Of a stretch of DNA of 64,000 bases, positions 44,270-56,349 are shown in pieces. The position numbers were made by a program, and so were the translations under genes. The first letter of the stretch is position 1; each line of letters starts with the position of its first letter. Under the pieces are notes generated by a model that had not been told where the DNA came from, did not search any database, and worked only from the letters and a program-made list of their open reading frames with translations. The DNA lies in the NCBI GenBank assembly GCA_036365145.1, contig JAEOAD010000240.1:1674001-1738000 (forward strand), written 5' to 3'. The DNA is from Orientallactaga sibirica (Eukaryota; Chordata; Mammalia; Rodentia; Dipodidae).

Positions 44270-44880
44270 AACAAACTTGAAAAGATTACAGTCATTGAAA
44301 TTGTCAAATGAGGAATTTAAACTATGTTGAAAGAAATAAAAGAATTTTTATTATATGACAAGAGAGTAGACCATCAGAAATCTGTCAAGTGGATGTGAAG
44401 GAAAACACCAAACACATAAAAAATGCCATCTCTAGAAATAAAAATTATGATGACTTCAATTATACAGCCAATATGAGATTCTAATAGAGAATTAATAAAC
44501 TGAAAGTTAATTAACATTTCTAACTATTCATCACACAAAACATGAAGAGAAAAGTGAAGTATGGGTTGACTGACAAGGTGAACAAAAATCTCAGATTTTG
44601 AGAGGAGCTGATAGAGGGAAATGGAGTTCCTAAGTTCTGAATACCTAGTGTATACCAAGCCAGGTAACAAAAGTAGAAAAATATCTCAATGCACATTGAT
44701 GAAACTGAAGAGCACCAAAAGAAAGTTGGTGAATAGACAAGAGAAGAAACAGACTACCTGCAAATAACAAAAATTAGATGAAGAGTGGTAACATTTTAGA
44801 AAATAGTACACACCAACAAAACCCCTGAAATCTCACAGACATGAACCTCTTACAAAAGGAGGTACAATATAGATACTTTC
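44270..44880 (+). mobile_element. possible ancient L1 fragment
   Basis: A-rich + strand with coding-like wording (TGAAAGAAATAAAAGAATTT, AGAGAATTAATAAACTGAAA, AAGAGCACCAAAAGAAAGTT) like old L1M 5' or ORF1 sequence. Weak; could be unassigned. Confidence 0.35.
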
Positions 44881-44884
44881 TGAC

Positions 44885-46676
44885 CAATAATAATAGAGTT
44901 TACTAATAGGCTTTCCAGAACTAGATCTAGGGACTGGCTGTCTTTGGAATTCCATCCAGGTCTCTCTGTGTTCTATGCCAGCATCATATGGTGTCTGCAG
45001 GAATAGGGTCTTATCTTTTACCTCAGGTGGGTAATCAAGTGCATTGACAGAAGCCTGTCTTATTTGGGGGCCTCATAGGTCTCTCCAGTGTGGGTAACAC
45101 CTATTTTGGTTCTTTGTGAGTTACAGGTCAGAGCCAAGGTTTTTTTAAGGTTAGGCTTCATCCCACCCTCTCCAGGGCCCTTCTTTTTGGGCATTCCCCC
45201 AATACTCCTGGTGAGGGTTATATCTCATAATTACCTTAAAGGACAAAGGTTTCTATGGTACCAGTTCATTTTGGGTTTAGTTTTGTGTTTATTACCTCCA
45301 CCCTCCCATTCCCCTCCACCCCCAAATGCATAAATCCCTGTTGTCTGGACCTCAGGTTGCCAATCCTATATGCCAGCAACTCAAGATGATCCAGGTTAGG
45401 AACCTCAGATGAGTGGAACATGTGGTGTTTGTCTTTCTGTGATTGAGTGTATTCACTGAGTATGATCTATTCTAATTCCATCTATTTTCCTGCAAATTTA
45501 GTTGTATCATTTTTTTTCTTACTGCTTATTAGAATTTCTTGTGTACATATACTACAACTTCCTTATCCTTTTGTCCAATGATGGGTACCTGGGTTGCTTC
45601 CTGTTTTTAGATATTATGACTTTAGCAAATATGAATATGGTTGAGCAATTATCTCTGTAAATGCATGGAGAATTTAGGGTAAATGCCCAATAAGGGAATA
45701 AATGGGTCTATTATTGATAGTTCTATATTCATATTTTTCCGGAATCTCCATGTTGATTTCCATAGTGGTTGTACAAGTTTGAATTCACAACAACAGTGGG
45801 TGAGCGTTCCTCTTTCCCCACATTCTCATGAACATTTGTTGTCATTTGATTTTTTAATGATTATCATCTTTACTGAAGTAAGGTGGAATCTCATAGATGT
45901 TCTAATTTGCTTTTCCCTGATGGTTAGGGATGTTGAACTTTTTCTTAAATATGTGTTATCCATTTGTAATTCTTCCTCTGAGAACTCACTATTCAGTTCT
46001 CTACCCCATTTTTTTCAGTGGATTGTTGGATGTTTTATTGTTTAGCTTTTTGATTCCTTTGCAGATTCTTGATATTAGTACTCTGTCAGTGGTATAGCTG
46101 GTGAAAATTTTTTCCTATTCTATGGGTAATCCATTGGCTCTGCTTATGGTATGTTTGTCTGTGCAAAACTTTTTAGCTTCATGAGATACCATTGGTTGAG
46201 AGATTGATTAATTTCCTGGGCTATTTGGGTATTGTTCAGGAAGTCCATCTCCACTCCTATATTGTGGGGAGTTCCTCCTATTATTTCTTCAGTAGTTGAA
46301 GAGTTTCAAGTCTTACATTGAGGTTTTTAATCGATTTAGAGTTGATGTTTGTATTTGGTGTGATGAGTGGGTCTAGTTTCATTTTTCTACCAGTGGTTAT
46401 CCAATTTGTTCAGCACCATTTGTTGAAGGTGGTGTCTTTTCTCCAGTCTATGTTACTGGCATCTTTGTCAAAAATCAAGTAGCTACTTAGAGAAAGGTTC
46501 AGTTCCAGTCCATTGACCTATACTTCTGTTTTTATGTGAGTTCCATACTATTTTTGTTACTATGACTTTGTAGTATATGGCTTTATATTGGGTATTATGA
46601 TACTTCCAGAGGTGTTTCTTTTGCTGAGGATGTATTTGGATATCCAAAGTCTTCTGCCATTCTATATGAATTTTTT
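44885..46676 (-). mobile_element. 5'-truncated L1, 3' UTR and ORF2 C-terminus
   Basis: The rc 3' UTR (CCACCCTCTCCAGGGCCC, GGTTTCTATGGTACCAGTTC) is followed by ORF2 tail (CCAATGATGGGTACCTGGGT, CTGATGGTTAGGGATGTTGA, GTTCAGCACCATTTGTTGAA). Same 3' UTR type as 4426-5808. Many stops. It ends abruptly where another L1 3' UTR begins. Confidence 0.87.
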
Positions 46677-49600
46677 TCTGCTAACTCTTCCACAATAGAC
46701 CTTGACCCTTTGAAGGTGTGATGTAGATTTTTTTAGTGCTGAGCCCTTTCTGTCACTTCTTCTCAGCACTAGGGTGCTTTTTGAGTCATCCCACACCATC
46801 TGAAAAAGAAACTTTTCTAACCAAAAGTGAGAGTAGCATTAATATATGAGAATGAAAATTAAGAGAAGTACTTACCAGGCAGTTTGGTTATATATATATT
46901 TAGACAGCCACCAGTAGGTGTTACACCAGTAGGGTTCAGGACTTCCACCATCATAGGTTTTCAGTATCAAACATGTTGTATTCTCTCCTGTGGAGCAGGC
47001 CTCCAATCCTATTAGGGTGTGCTTGGTTTCCTCCATAACAAACATGCCACTATTACACCTGTTGGCTCCTTGGGCTTGGCTGGCCAAACAAGGCTTGCAG
47101 TGTCCATTGTTATCTCCACTGATGACTTCTCCCTCTCCCATGGAGCTGCATGCAGCATAGCTTTTTCCAGCTTTCTGTCAGCTGGTCTACAGGGAGGAGG
47201 TATTCAGCTAAGCTCCAGCTAGATTTCTCAGTGACCTTGCAGCCCAAGCATGTGGAGTCTTCAGCAATAGGATCTTACCATCTATTGCTGGTGGGAAACC
47301 AAGAGCCTCTGAAATGGCTGGTAATGTTTGGGTGGCATCAGGGATGTCCCTGTCCAACAACTCACTGGAATTTATCCCGTCACTGACACTGAAAATTTTC
47401 TAGTAGCAATCTGTAACTCCTGGGTGCACCATTGTCCAAACAAGTAAGTTTCCATAGGACTTATTCATACCCTCTTAGATTTTGATTAACCCTCCTCCCC
47501 CCACATCCTACCTTTACTCATTCTCTTCCTCTGACTTCACTTAGGCTTTTCCACCCACAATAATTAGTTCTTTTACTTACATATATACAATATCACCCCC
47601 TAAGTCCTCTCCTCCTTCCCTTATAGCCTCTTTCTAGATTACTGGCTTCTGCTACCTAGTTTTATTTCAACTCATGTACAAGTCCAAGCATTTGTAGCTA
47701 GGATCCACATATGAGAGAGAACATGTGGCACTTGGCTTTCTGGCCCAGGGTTACTTCACTAAATATGATCCTTTCCAGGTCCATCCATTTCCCTGAAATT
47801 TTTATAATGTAATTTTTCTTTACCACTGAATAGATCTACTTTGCAAAAAGGTACCACATCTTCATTATCCACTCCTCAGTGGAGGGATATCTAGGCTAGT
47901 TCCATTTGCTAGCTACTGTGAGTAGAGTGGCAATATATACGGATGTACAAGTATCTCAGAGGTAGTGAGATGAGTCCTTAGGATATATGCCTAGGAGTGG
48001 TATAGCTAGGTCTTATGGTAAATCTATTTTTAGTTGTCTCAGGAACCTCCACACTGATTTCCATAATGGCTGTGCCAGATTATATTTCCACCAGCAGTGT
48101 AGAAGGGTCCTTCTTTTTCCTTATCCTCACCAGAATTTATTGTCTTTGGTTTTCTTGATGATAGCCATTTTGACAGGAGTGAGATGGAATCTCAAAGTAA
48201 TTTTAATTTGCATCCCCTGGTGGCTAAGGATGTGGAATATTTTTTAGATGTTTATAGGCCATCTATATTTCTTCTTTTGAGAACTCTCTATTTAGTTCTG
48301 GAGCCTATTTTTTAATTGGATTGTTTGATTTCTTATTATTTAGTTTTTTGAGTACTTTGTAGATCCTGGGGATTAGTCCTCTGTCAGATGAATAGCTGGC
48401 AAAGATTTTCTCCCAATCTGTAGCTTGCTTCTTTGTTATATTCACAGTGTCCTTTGCTATACAAAACCTTTGTAATTTCATGGGGTCCCAGTAGTTGATT
48501 AGTGGTTTTATTTTCTGAGCAACAGGGGTTATATATAGAAAGATATTACCTATGCCAATAGGTTGAGGGTTTCCCTACTTTTTCGTGTTGCAGTTTCAGA
48601 GTTTCAGGTCTTATATTAAGGTCCTTAATCCATTTGGACTTAATTCTTATGCATGGAGAGAGAGAAGGTTCTGTTTTCATATTTCTACATATAGATATCC
48701 AATTTTCCCAGCACCATTTGTTGAAGAGACTTTCTTTTCTCCAATGACTATTGGCTGTAACTGCTGGGACTTACATTGTGTTCTCTATTCTGTTCCATTG
48801 ATCTACATGTCTGTTTTGTGCCAGTACCATATTGTTTTTATTACTATGGTTGTGTAATACAGGTTAAAATCAGGTATGGTGATACCAGCAGCTTTATGTT
48901 TGCTGTTCAAAATTATTTTGGCTAATCGAGAATTGTTGTGCTTCCAAATTAATTTTAGGATTTTTTTTTCTATTTCTGTGAAGAATGCCATTGGAATTTT
49001 GATGGGGATTGCACTAAATGTGTAGATTGCTTTTGGTAAGATTGACATTTTCACAATTCAAGAACATGAGATGTATTTCCATTTCCTACTGTCTGCTGCA
49101 ATTGATGTTTTGAGTGTTTTAAAGTTTTCATTGTCAAAATCCTTCACTTCCTTGGTTAGGTTTATTCTAAGACCCTTTTGTTTTGTTTTGTTTTGTTTTT
49201 GAGGCAATTGTGAATGAGACTGATTCCCTGATTTCATCCTCCACATGTTTGTTGTTAGTATTTAGGAAAACCACTGAATCCCCTGTGTTTATTTTGTATA
49301 CTGCTACATTGCTAAAAGTGTTTATCACATCTAACAGTTTGCTGGTAGAGTCTTTAGGGTCCTTTATATATAGAATCATATCATTTGCAAATAATGACAA
49401 TTTGATTTCTTCCTTTCAAATTTTTATCCCTTTTATGTGTATCTCTTGCCTTTTTGCTGTAGCTAAAGACTTCCAGTAACTAAAAATGGGGACAGTGGAC
49501 ACCCTCAACTTGTTCCTGACTTTAGTGGAAAAGCTTCAAGTTTTTCCCCATTTAGTATTATGTTGGCTGTAGGTTTGTCATAAATAGCCTTAATTATGTT

Positions 49601-51145
49601 GAGATATGTTCCTTCTATTCCCAATTTCTGAAGGACTTTTTACAGTGAAGGGATGTTGGATTCTATCAAATGCCTTTTCTGCATCTATTGAGATGATAAT
49701 TTGATTCTTGTCCTTCAGTCCATTTATATAGTATATTATGTTCATTTATTTGCATATGTTGAACCATCCCTACATATCTAGGATCAAGCCTACTTGGTCA
49801 GGATAAATATCTTTTGTTATATTCTTGTATTCTGTTTGCCAGTATTTTGTTGAAAATTTTGCATCTATGTTCATTAGAAAGATGGGTTGGTAATTTGCTT
49901 TTTTGTTCTCTCATTGTCTAGTTTTGTTATCAGGATGATGCTGGCTCCATAGAAAGAGTTTGGCAGTATTCCTTATCTTTCTATTTTTATGAAAATGTTT
50001 GAGAAGCATTGGTGTTAGTTCTTCTGTGAAGGTTTGGTAAAATTCACCAGTGAATCTACCTGGTCCTGGACTTGTTTTAGTGGGAGATTTTTTTTTTTAT
50101 AACTCCTTGGTCTCCATACCTGTTATTGGTCTATTTAAGTGGTTAATCTCATCTTGATTTAATTTTGATAGAGCATATAAATCAAGAAAATCATCCATTT
50201 CTTTCAGATTTTCAAATTTAGTGGAATATATGTTCTTAAAGATGCCCTTATGATTTTCTGAATTTCTTTGGTATCTGTTGTAATGGTGCCCTTGTTGTCT
50301 CTAATTTTATTAATTTTTTTTTGTTTCTTCTCTCTTTCTTCTGGTCAGAATTGCTAAGGGTTTATCAATCTTGTTTATCTTTTCAAAGTACCAACTCTTT
50401 GTTTCATTGATTCTTTGTATTTTTTTTTATTTCATCAATTTCTGCTCCAATCTTTATTATTTTGTCCCATCTACTGATTTTTGGTTTGCCTTCTTCTTCA
50501 TTTTCCAAGGCCTTAAGGTTAAGCATTAAGTTGTTTACCTGCAACCATTTTACTTTCTTAATACAGGCACTTAAAGCTATAAATTTCCCTCTTAGGAGGC
50601 CTTCAATGTGTACCAAAGTTTTTCGTAGGTTGGTTCTCATTATTATTTGATTCTATGAACTTTTGACTTCCTTCTTCATTTCTTCATTGACCGATTCATC
50701 ATTTAGTATTGTATTGTTTAATTTTCATCATTTTGTGTATGTTCTATAGCTTTTCTTGCTGTCTATTTGTAGTTTCATCCACTGTGATCAGATAGAATGC
50801 AAGGAATTATTTCAATTTTCTTGTGTTTGTTAAGATTTGCTTTGTGTCTCAATATTTTAGAGACTGTTCCATGTGCTGTTGAAAATGTGTACTTTGTAGC
50901 ATTTGAATGGAATGCTCTGTACATATCTATTAGCTCCATTTACTTATGACCTCATTGAATCCAGATGCTTCTCTGTTTATTTTTTGCCTGGATGACCTGT
51001 CATTGATGAATGTGTGGTATTGAAGTCATCCATTGCAACTGTGCTTGGTTTTATCTGTGATCTTAATTGCAATAGTATCTGTTTCATGACATTGGGCGCC
51101 CCCATGTTAGGTGCATATATGTTTAGAATTGTAGTGTCCATCTGT
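46677..51145 (-). mobile_element. long L1 copy: 3' UTR and most of ORF2, inactivated
   Basis: 3' UTR from 46677 to about 47700, then ORF2 read right to left. Recognisable parts: C-terminal region at 48803-49054 ([20 protein letters not shown]), the reverse transcriptase active-site region at 49340-49400, an N-terminal-third stretch at 50404-50640 (LRGKFIALSACIKKVK), and endonuclease-side sequence to about 51145. The active-site motif reads LFANDMI where active L1 has FADD, and a TTTTG-repeat expansion near 49180-49199 shifts the frame. ORF2p would be an endonuclease/reverse transcriptase; this copy is a fossil. Confidence 0.9.
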
Positions 51146-52605
51146 TGTAATTGATTTCCTGTGTTCTCTTGGGATTCCTTCAGGAGTTTGTTTTCTTCTT
51201 TGATTCCTTGTTTTATTTATTTATTTATTTATTTTTGAAATCTTTGTCAGTCATTTCATTTAAAACAGTCTCACTGGAAGTAATTTCTGATGAATTTATA
51301 ACTTTTGATGGAATTGTGTTGTCTTGCTTTTTTGTGATTCTTGTATCATAATGTAGAGATTTTTGCATCTTGAGTTAATTTGATACTTGGGGTTTTTAAC
51401 TATCTGCACTGTTCTTAGCCACGTAAACCAGACTTTATGTATCTTCAGGGTGGAGTGCAAGGTGCCAAGTGTAGCTCTTATATTCTAAGAGAAAGAGCAT
51501 AAGTGACCCTAGATGTTGAGTTTTCCTGCTATTCAAGTATTCTAATAGACTGGGTGGAGCAAATTACTGGCAAATTCTAAAATTCAACTCAGCAATATGC
51601 ACATTCAATCAAAACCAGTGCAGAATATTTATGCCAGAGTGGGGATTAAAACAAACTGATACTATAATAAAGCCAAAGTCCTTAAGGGTGTGTGTTTCCC
51701 CACACCCTTAATCCTATCTAGTCTGAAATGGTTTCCAGGTCAGCTTGGGACCTTGTAAAACCCTGCGCCCAATAATGACAGAAGAAGGAGACAAAGTCCC
51801 TAAAAATCAGGAAACATAAAAGGCAACAATATTCAACACCAAAACACAGCTTATTTGTAAATGGTAAAGTAAATCAAGAATATATCAATTAAATGTAACA
51901 CATTACCTGGCCGGACATAGAGAGATTAGTACTTCCAGTGCAGGCATATGCATCTAGCTTTGTGTAAGTAGGCTCTGTTATGTTTTGGGATAGCTTCCAA
52001 TATCACCAATGCTGAGTGCCCACTTCAATCCCTCTCTGTTGCTCTGTGGGCTGTTAGACTGCTTGGGCCTCTGGATCTGGTGTTCTGATCAGCTGTGCTA
52101 GATGCTGTGGCCAGGGCCTGAATGCGTGCTCCTATGGTTCCTGGCACTGGCGGTTGGGAGAATTCAGGCTGTGCAGGATTCCTGGAGTTGTACTGTAGCT
52201 GCTGAGCTATTCCCATTTGTGTTCTCCTTCAGCAGCTGATTAGATGGTCCTTTCTATCTTCCCCTTCAGGTTTCTTGAGTTTGTGTGGAGGCTGATGTGA
52301 GTGGAACATCCCTTCACCTGGTTTCTGCTTCTGCAGCTCTGCATTGGTCAGGTGGGCAGAAGACAGGTGGATCAGGGCCACTGCGGCCTCAGTGGAATTC
52401 TGTCTGGTTTCCTCATCTCTAGAATATCTGAGTCTCTCCTGCTTCTCTGCTGTGGTTGATAATAATTTATACACCTTCATTTTTCCATACAAGAGTGTAT
52501 TTTGCTGTTTTCTGCTTATTTCTCTCCCTAGGCCTCTTTGGTGTGGCTATTATGCTGCCATGTTACCTGGAAGTCTGGATAATGTTTTGATGTGTTGGTG
52601 TATTT
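51146..52605 (-). mobile_element. L1 ORF1 start and 5' UTR-like region
   Basis: 51150-51390 (GGGATTCCTTCAGGAGTTTG, TTTGATGGAATTGTGTTGTC) resembles the ORF1 5' part at 26.4-26.6 kb. The rest, to 52605, is non-coding, with a less AT-rich middle (52030-52300). It follows endonuclease-side ORF2 sequence without the remainder of ORF2 and ORF1, so a deletion lies near 51145. Confidence 0.5.
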
Positions 52606-54210
52606 GGTTTTGAGGATTGTGTTCAGGATCTTTGCATTAAAGTTCAACAGAGATATAGGCCTATAGTTTTCTATACTTGTTGTATCTCTGTCTTGTTTTG
52701 GTATTAGGATGATTCATGAAAGGAGTTGGGGAGGATAACTTGTTCTCTGATTATTTGAAATATTTCAAGAAAAAATGGTTTCAGTTCTTTGATGAAGGTT
52801 TAATAGAGTTCAGCCAATAAACCATCTGGTCCTGGGCTTTCCTTTTTTTGGGAGGTTTTGATGAATCTTGATGAATGTGACAGGTTTGTTTAGGAGACTA
52901 ATCTGTTCTGAGTATAGTTTTGGTAGGTAGCATGTGTCTAGGAATGCCTCCATTTCTTCTACATTATCTGATTTGGAGGGAGTAGAGGGTTTGGAAGTAT
53001 GTCCTGATGATTCATTCCATTTCATTGGTGTCTGTTGTGACCTCTCCCTTTTCATTTCTGATTTTGATAATTTGAAACTTCTTTTTTCCTTTTGAAGAAA
53101 TTGGCCAAAGGTTTATCAATCTTGGTTATTTTGTCAAAGAACAGGCTCTTTTTTTCATCAATTTTCTTAATTGTGTTTGTAGCTTCCAATTCACAAAACA
53201 TTGTGAATCTAATTTGATGCAGGAAGTGATGTTAATTTTCCTGAATTTATGGAAGCATGCTTTATGGCCTAATATCTTATCTATTTTGGAGAAGGTTCCA
53301 TGAGCTGCTGAGAAGAATGTGTCTTCTGTACAATTTGGGTGGAAATTTTTATAGCTGTCCATTAGGTCTAGTTGATCTAAGGTGTTGCTGGGCTCTCTTA
53401 TTTCCCTGTAGATTTTCTGCTTGGATGATCTGATGATAATGGAGTATTGAAGTCTCCAGCTGTGATGATGTTTATTTCCTTTTGTTGTCAAGTAGGTTAT
53501 ATTTTATAAACTGTAGTGTACCTGTGATTGGTGCACATAGGTTTAGGATTGTGGTTATCTCATGTTGAATCATTCCCTTGATGAGTAAGAAGTGGCCTTC
53601 TTTGTCCTTTTTGATTACTTTTGGTTTGAAGTCTATTTTATCAGTTATTAGAATAGCAACACCGGCTCATTTCTTATTTGCAATTGCTAGGAATATCCTT
53701 TTCCATCCTTTCACCCTGAGGAGATGTCTGTCTTTAGTGGTGAGGTAGGTTTCTTGAAGACAGCAGGTAGGAAAGTATATTTTTTTGATCCACCCTGTTA
53801 ACTTGTGTCTTATGATAGGTGTGTTAAGACCATTAATATTTAAGGTTATAATTGTGAGATTCAATTTAATCACTGCCATCAAGGAGTGCTTTATGGGTTG
53901 TTGTTTTCTTATGTTTTGTACTTTTTTGAGACTGGTCTAGTTTAAGTTATTTTGATCTTCTTGTTGGCCCTTGAGATTGTTTGATTCTTCCCTGAAGTAT
54001 TCTCTGTAGGATTGGCTTTGTGTTTATATAATCATGGAGTTGACGTTTTTCATGGAAGGTTTCCTTTCACAATCTATTTTGAGGGACACTTTTGCTGTGT
54101 CCATAGTTTTTTAGACTTTGAAATGTTCCATTCCAGGGACTTCTGTCTTTCAGGGTTTCCATTGAGGAATCTGAGGTAATTCTGATGGTCTTGCCTTTGT
54201 ATGTAATGAG
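52606..54210 (-). mobile_element. L1 fragment: reverse transcriptase, endonuclease, ORF1 end
   Basis: Read right to left: ORF1 3' part (53930-54200), ORF2 start at about 53882 with LTIITLNINGLNTPIIRHKL and TCCLQETYLTTKDRH (endonuclease; the conserved N and E positions are visible), then endonuclease C-terminal sequence (53126-53491), and part of the reverse transcriptase domain to about 52606. A break near 53180 joins sequences that are not adjacent in an intact L1. Confidence 0.87.
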
Positions 54211-56110
54211 TTTTTTTTTAATTATTATTTTTACTGACAACTTTTATACTTACATACAAAAAACCCCACCTTATATTTCCCTCCCCTCCCCCCATTCCAC
54301 TTTAGAACTCCAGTCTCCATCATATCCCCTCCCTCTCTCCATTAGTATCTTTTTTTTTTTTTTTTTTTTTTTGGTTTTTCAAGGTAGGGTCTCACTCTAG
54401 TCCAGGCTGACCTGGAACTAACTATGTAGTCTCAGGGTGGCCTCGAACTCTCGGCGATCCTCCTACCTCTGCCTCCCGAGTGCTGGGATTAAAGGAGTGC
54501 GCCACCCCGCCCGGCTCATTAGTATCTCTTTTAATTTGATGTCATCATCTTTTTCTTCTATTTTGAGGGTCTTGTGGAGGTATTGCTAGGCACTGCAAGG
54601 TCATGGCTATTGAGGCCAATTTCTGTCTGGACAGTTGTATTGTAAGAGGTCATACCCTTCCTTTGGCTCTTCCATTCTATCCGCCCCCTCTTCCGCAATG
54701 GTCCCTGAGCCTTGGAGGGTGTGACAGAGGTGTTTCAGTGCTGGGCACTCCTCCATCCCTTCTTCTCAGCACTATGTTGCATTTTGGGTCATCCCAGTGG
54801 TCATTGCCATCTGAAAAGAAAAGCTTCTCTAGCCAGAAGTGAGAGTAGCATTAATATGTGAGTATGAACATTAAGTGTAGTGCTTTCAGGGCAGCTTGGT
54901 GGGAATAATATATACATTTAGTCAGACAAGAGCAGGCTTATACCCCTAAGGCTCATGACCTCACCTACCATAGACTTTTACTTAGGTTTTTCAGTACCAG
55001 GTATGTATTCCCTCCCGTAGAGAGGGCCTTCAGTCCAATTATGGAGCAGTTGGTTACCCCAAGAGTAGACATGCCACTATTGCACCTGTTCAGTCATTGG
55101 GCCTGTCTGGCCAAGCTTGAATATTCAGTGTCCACTGTTTTCACTGCTGATAACTTCTGTCTCCCATACGCTGCATGCAGTGCAGCTTTTTCCAGCTTTC
55201 AGTTGGCTGGTTTACAGGGAGAAGGTTTTCTGCTCCACACCAGCTTGCTTTCTCAGTGACCTTGCCTCTCAGGCAAGAGATGTCTTCAGCAATAGGGTCT
55301 TACTATCTGTTTCTCAAGGGAAACCAAGGGCTTTGGCAAAAGCCTTTAATGTTTTGGAGACTACCGGGACCTCCTTGGCCAACAACTCACTGGAAGGTAT
55401 CCCATCCCAGGTACTGAAAATTTTCTAGTAACAGTCTACAGCTTCTAGATGTGCCCTTATTCAAAAAAAGTAATTTTACATAAGTCTTATTCACAATATC
55501 TTGAATTTAGATTGACCCTCCCCCTGCCCTTCTTTTATGCATTCTCTTCCCATGGCCTTGCTTAGGCCATTCCCCTCCCTGTAATCAGTTGTTCTACTTA
55601 CATATGTACATGACCATACACTTAAGTCCTTCCCTTTCCTCCCTCCCTTATAGCGTTTTACCAGCTTACTGGTTTCTGGTACCTATTGTTGGTTCCAGTT
55701 CACACACAAGTCTATACATTGGTAGCTAGGATCCACATATGAGAGAGAACATGTGACATTTGGCTTTCTGAGCCTGGGTTACCTCACTTAGTATAATCCT
55801 TTCCAGATCCATCCATTTCCCTGCAAATTTCATAATTTCATTTTTCTTTACTGCTGAGTAGAACTCCATTGTGAAAATGTACCACATCTTTATTATCCAT
55901 TCATCTGTGGAGGGACATCTAGGCTGCTTCCATTTCCTAGCTATTGTGAATAGAGCAGCAATAAACATTGTTGTGCAAGTATATCTAAGGTAGTGAGAAG
56001 AGTCCTCTGGATATATGCCTAGGAGTGCTATAGCTGGATCATATGGTAAATCTATTTATAGCTGTCTCAAGAACCTCCACACTGATTTCCACAATGGCTG
56101 GACCATTTAT
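54211..56110 (-). mobile_element. 5'-truncated L1, 3' UTR and ORF2 tail
   Basis: T run at 54211-54219 (tail), long 3' UTR (CCCTCCCCCCATTCCACTTT, CCGCCCCCTCTTCCGCAATG), then the ORF2 C-terminus at 55726-55968 (MFIAALFTIARKWKQPRCPS and WYIFTMEFYSAVKKNEIMKF). 5' truncation near 56110. Interrupted by a B1. Confidence 0.88.
54351..54516 (-). mobile_element. young B1 SINE inserted in L1 3' UTR
   Basis: T22 tail, CAAGGTAGGGTCTCACTCTA, CTCGAACTCTCGGCGATCC and CCACCCCGCCCGGCT. Perfect 11-base target duplication CATTAGTATCT (54340-54350 and 54517-54527). It retains several CpG-type sites, which suggests recent insertion. Confidence 0.96.
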
Positions 56111-56144
56111 TTGAATTCCTCCTTACAAATAAAATTATATGGTT

Positions 56145-56345
56145 GGCTGGGAATATTGTTCAGCAGTTAAGAGTGCCTGCTGTATCACTGAAGCATGAGG
56201 CCTCTCATGCCAAAGATTCAAAGTTCTTATTTGCCCTGCATGTGCACATGCATGGGATTTGTGCTTCTGTTCATGTGCATGCACACGTGTGTGTGCACAC
56301 ACACAGACCACACATCACATGAATCACACACAAGTACAAATATTC
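56145..56345 (+). mobile_element. B3/B4-like tRNA-derived SINE with CA-rich end
   Basis: GGCTGGGAATATTGTTCAGC, AGTTAAGAGTGCCTGCTGTA, CAAAGATTCAAAGTTC (B-box-like), then CATGTGCATGCACACGTGTG and CACACACACAG. A diverged tRNA-type head with the dinucleotide tail usual for B3/B4. Confidence 0.6.
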
Positions 56346-56349
56346 TCTA

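Noticed and set aside
45683..46045. 120-codon plus-strand frame
   Set aside because: Antisense of L1 ORF2 tail and 3' UTR (the same wording occurs in the L1 at 4426-5808).
53126..53491. 121-codon minus-strand frame
   Set aside because: Part of a degenerate L1 ORF2, not a host gene.
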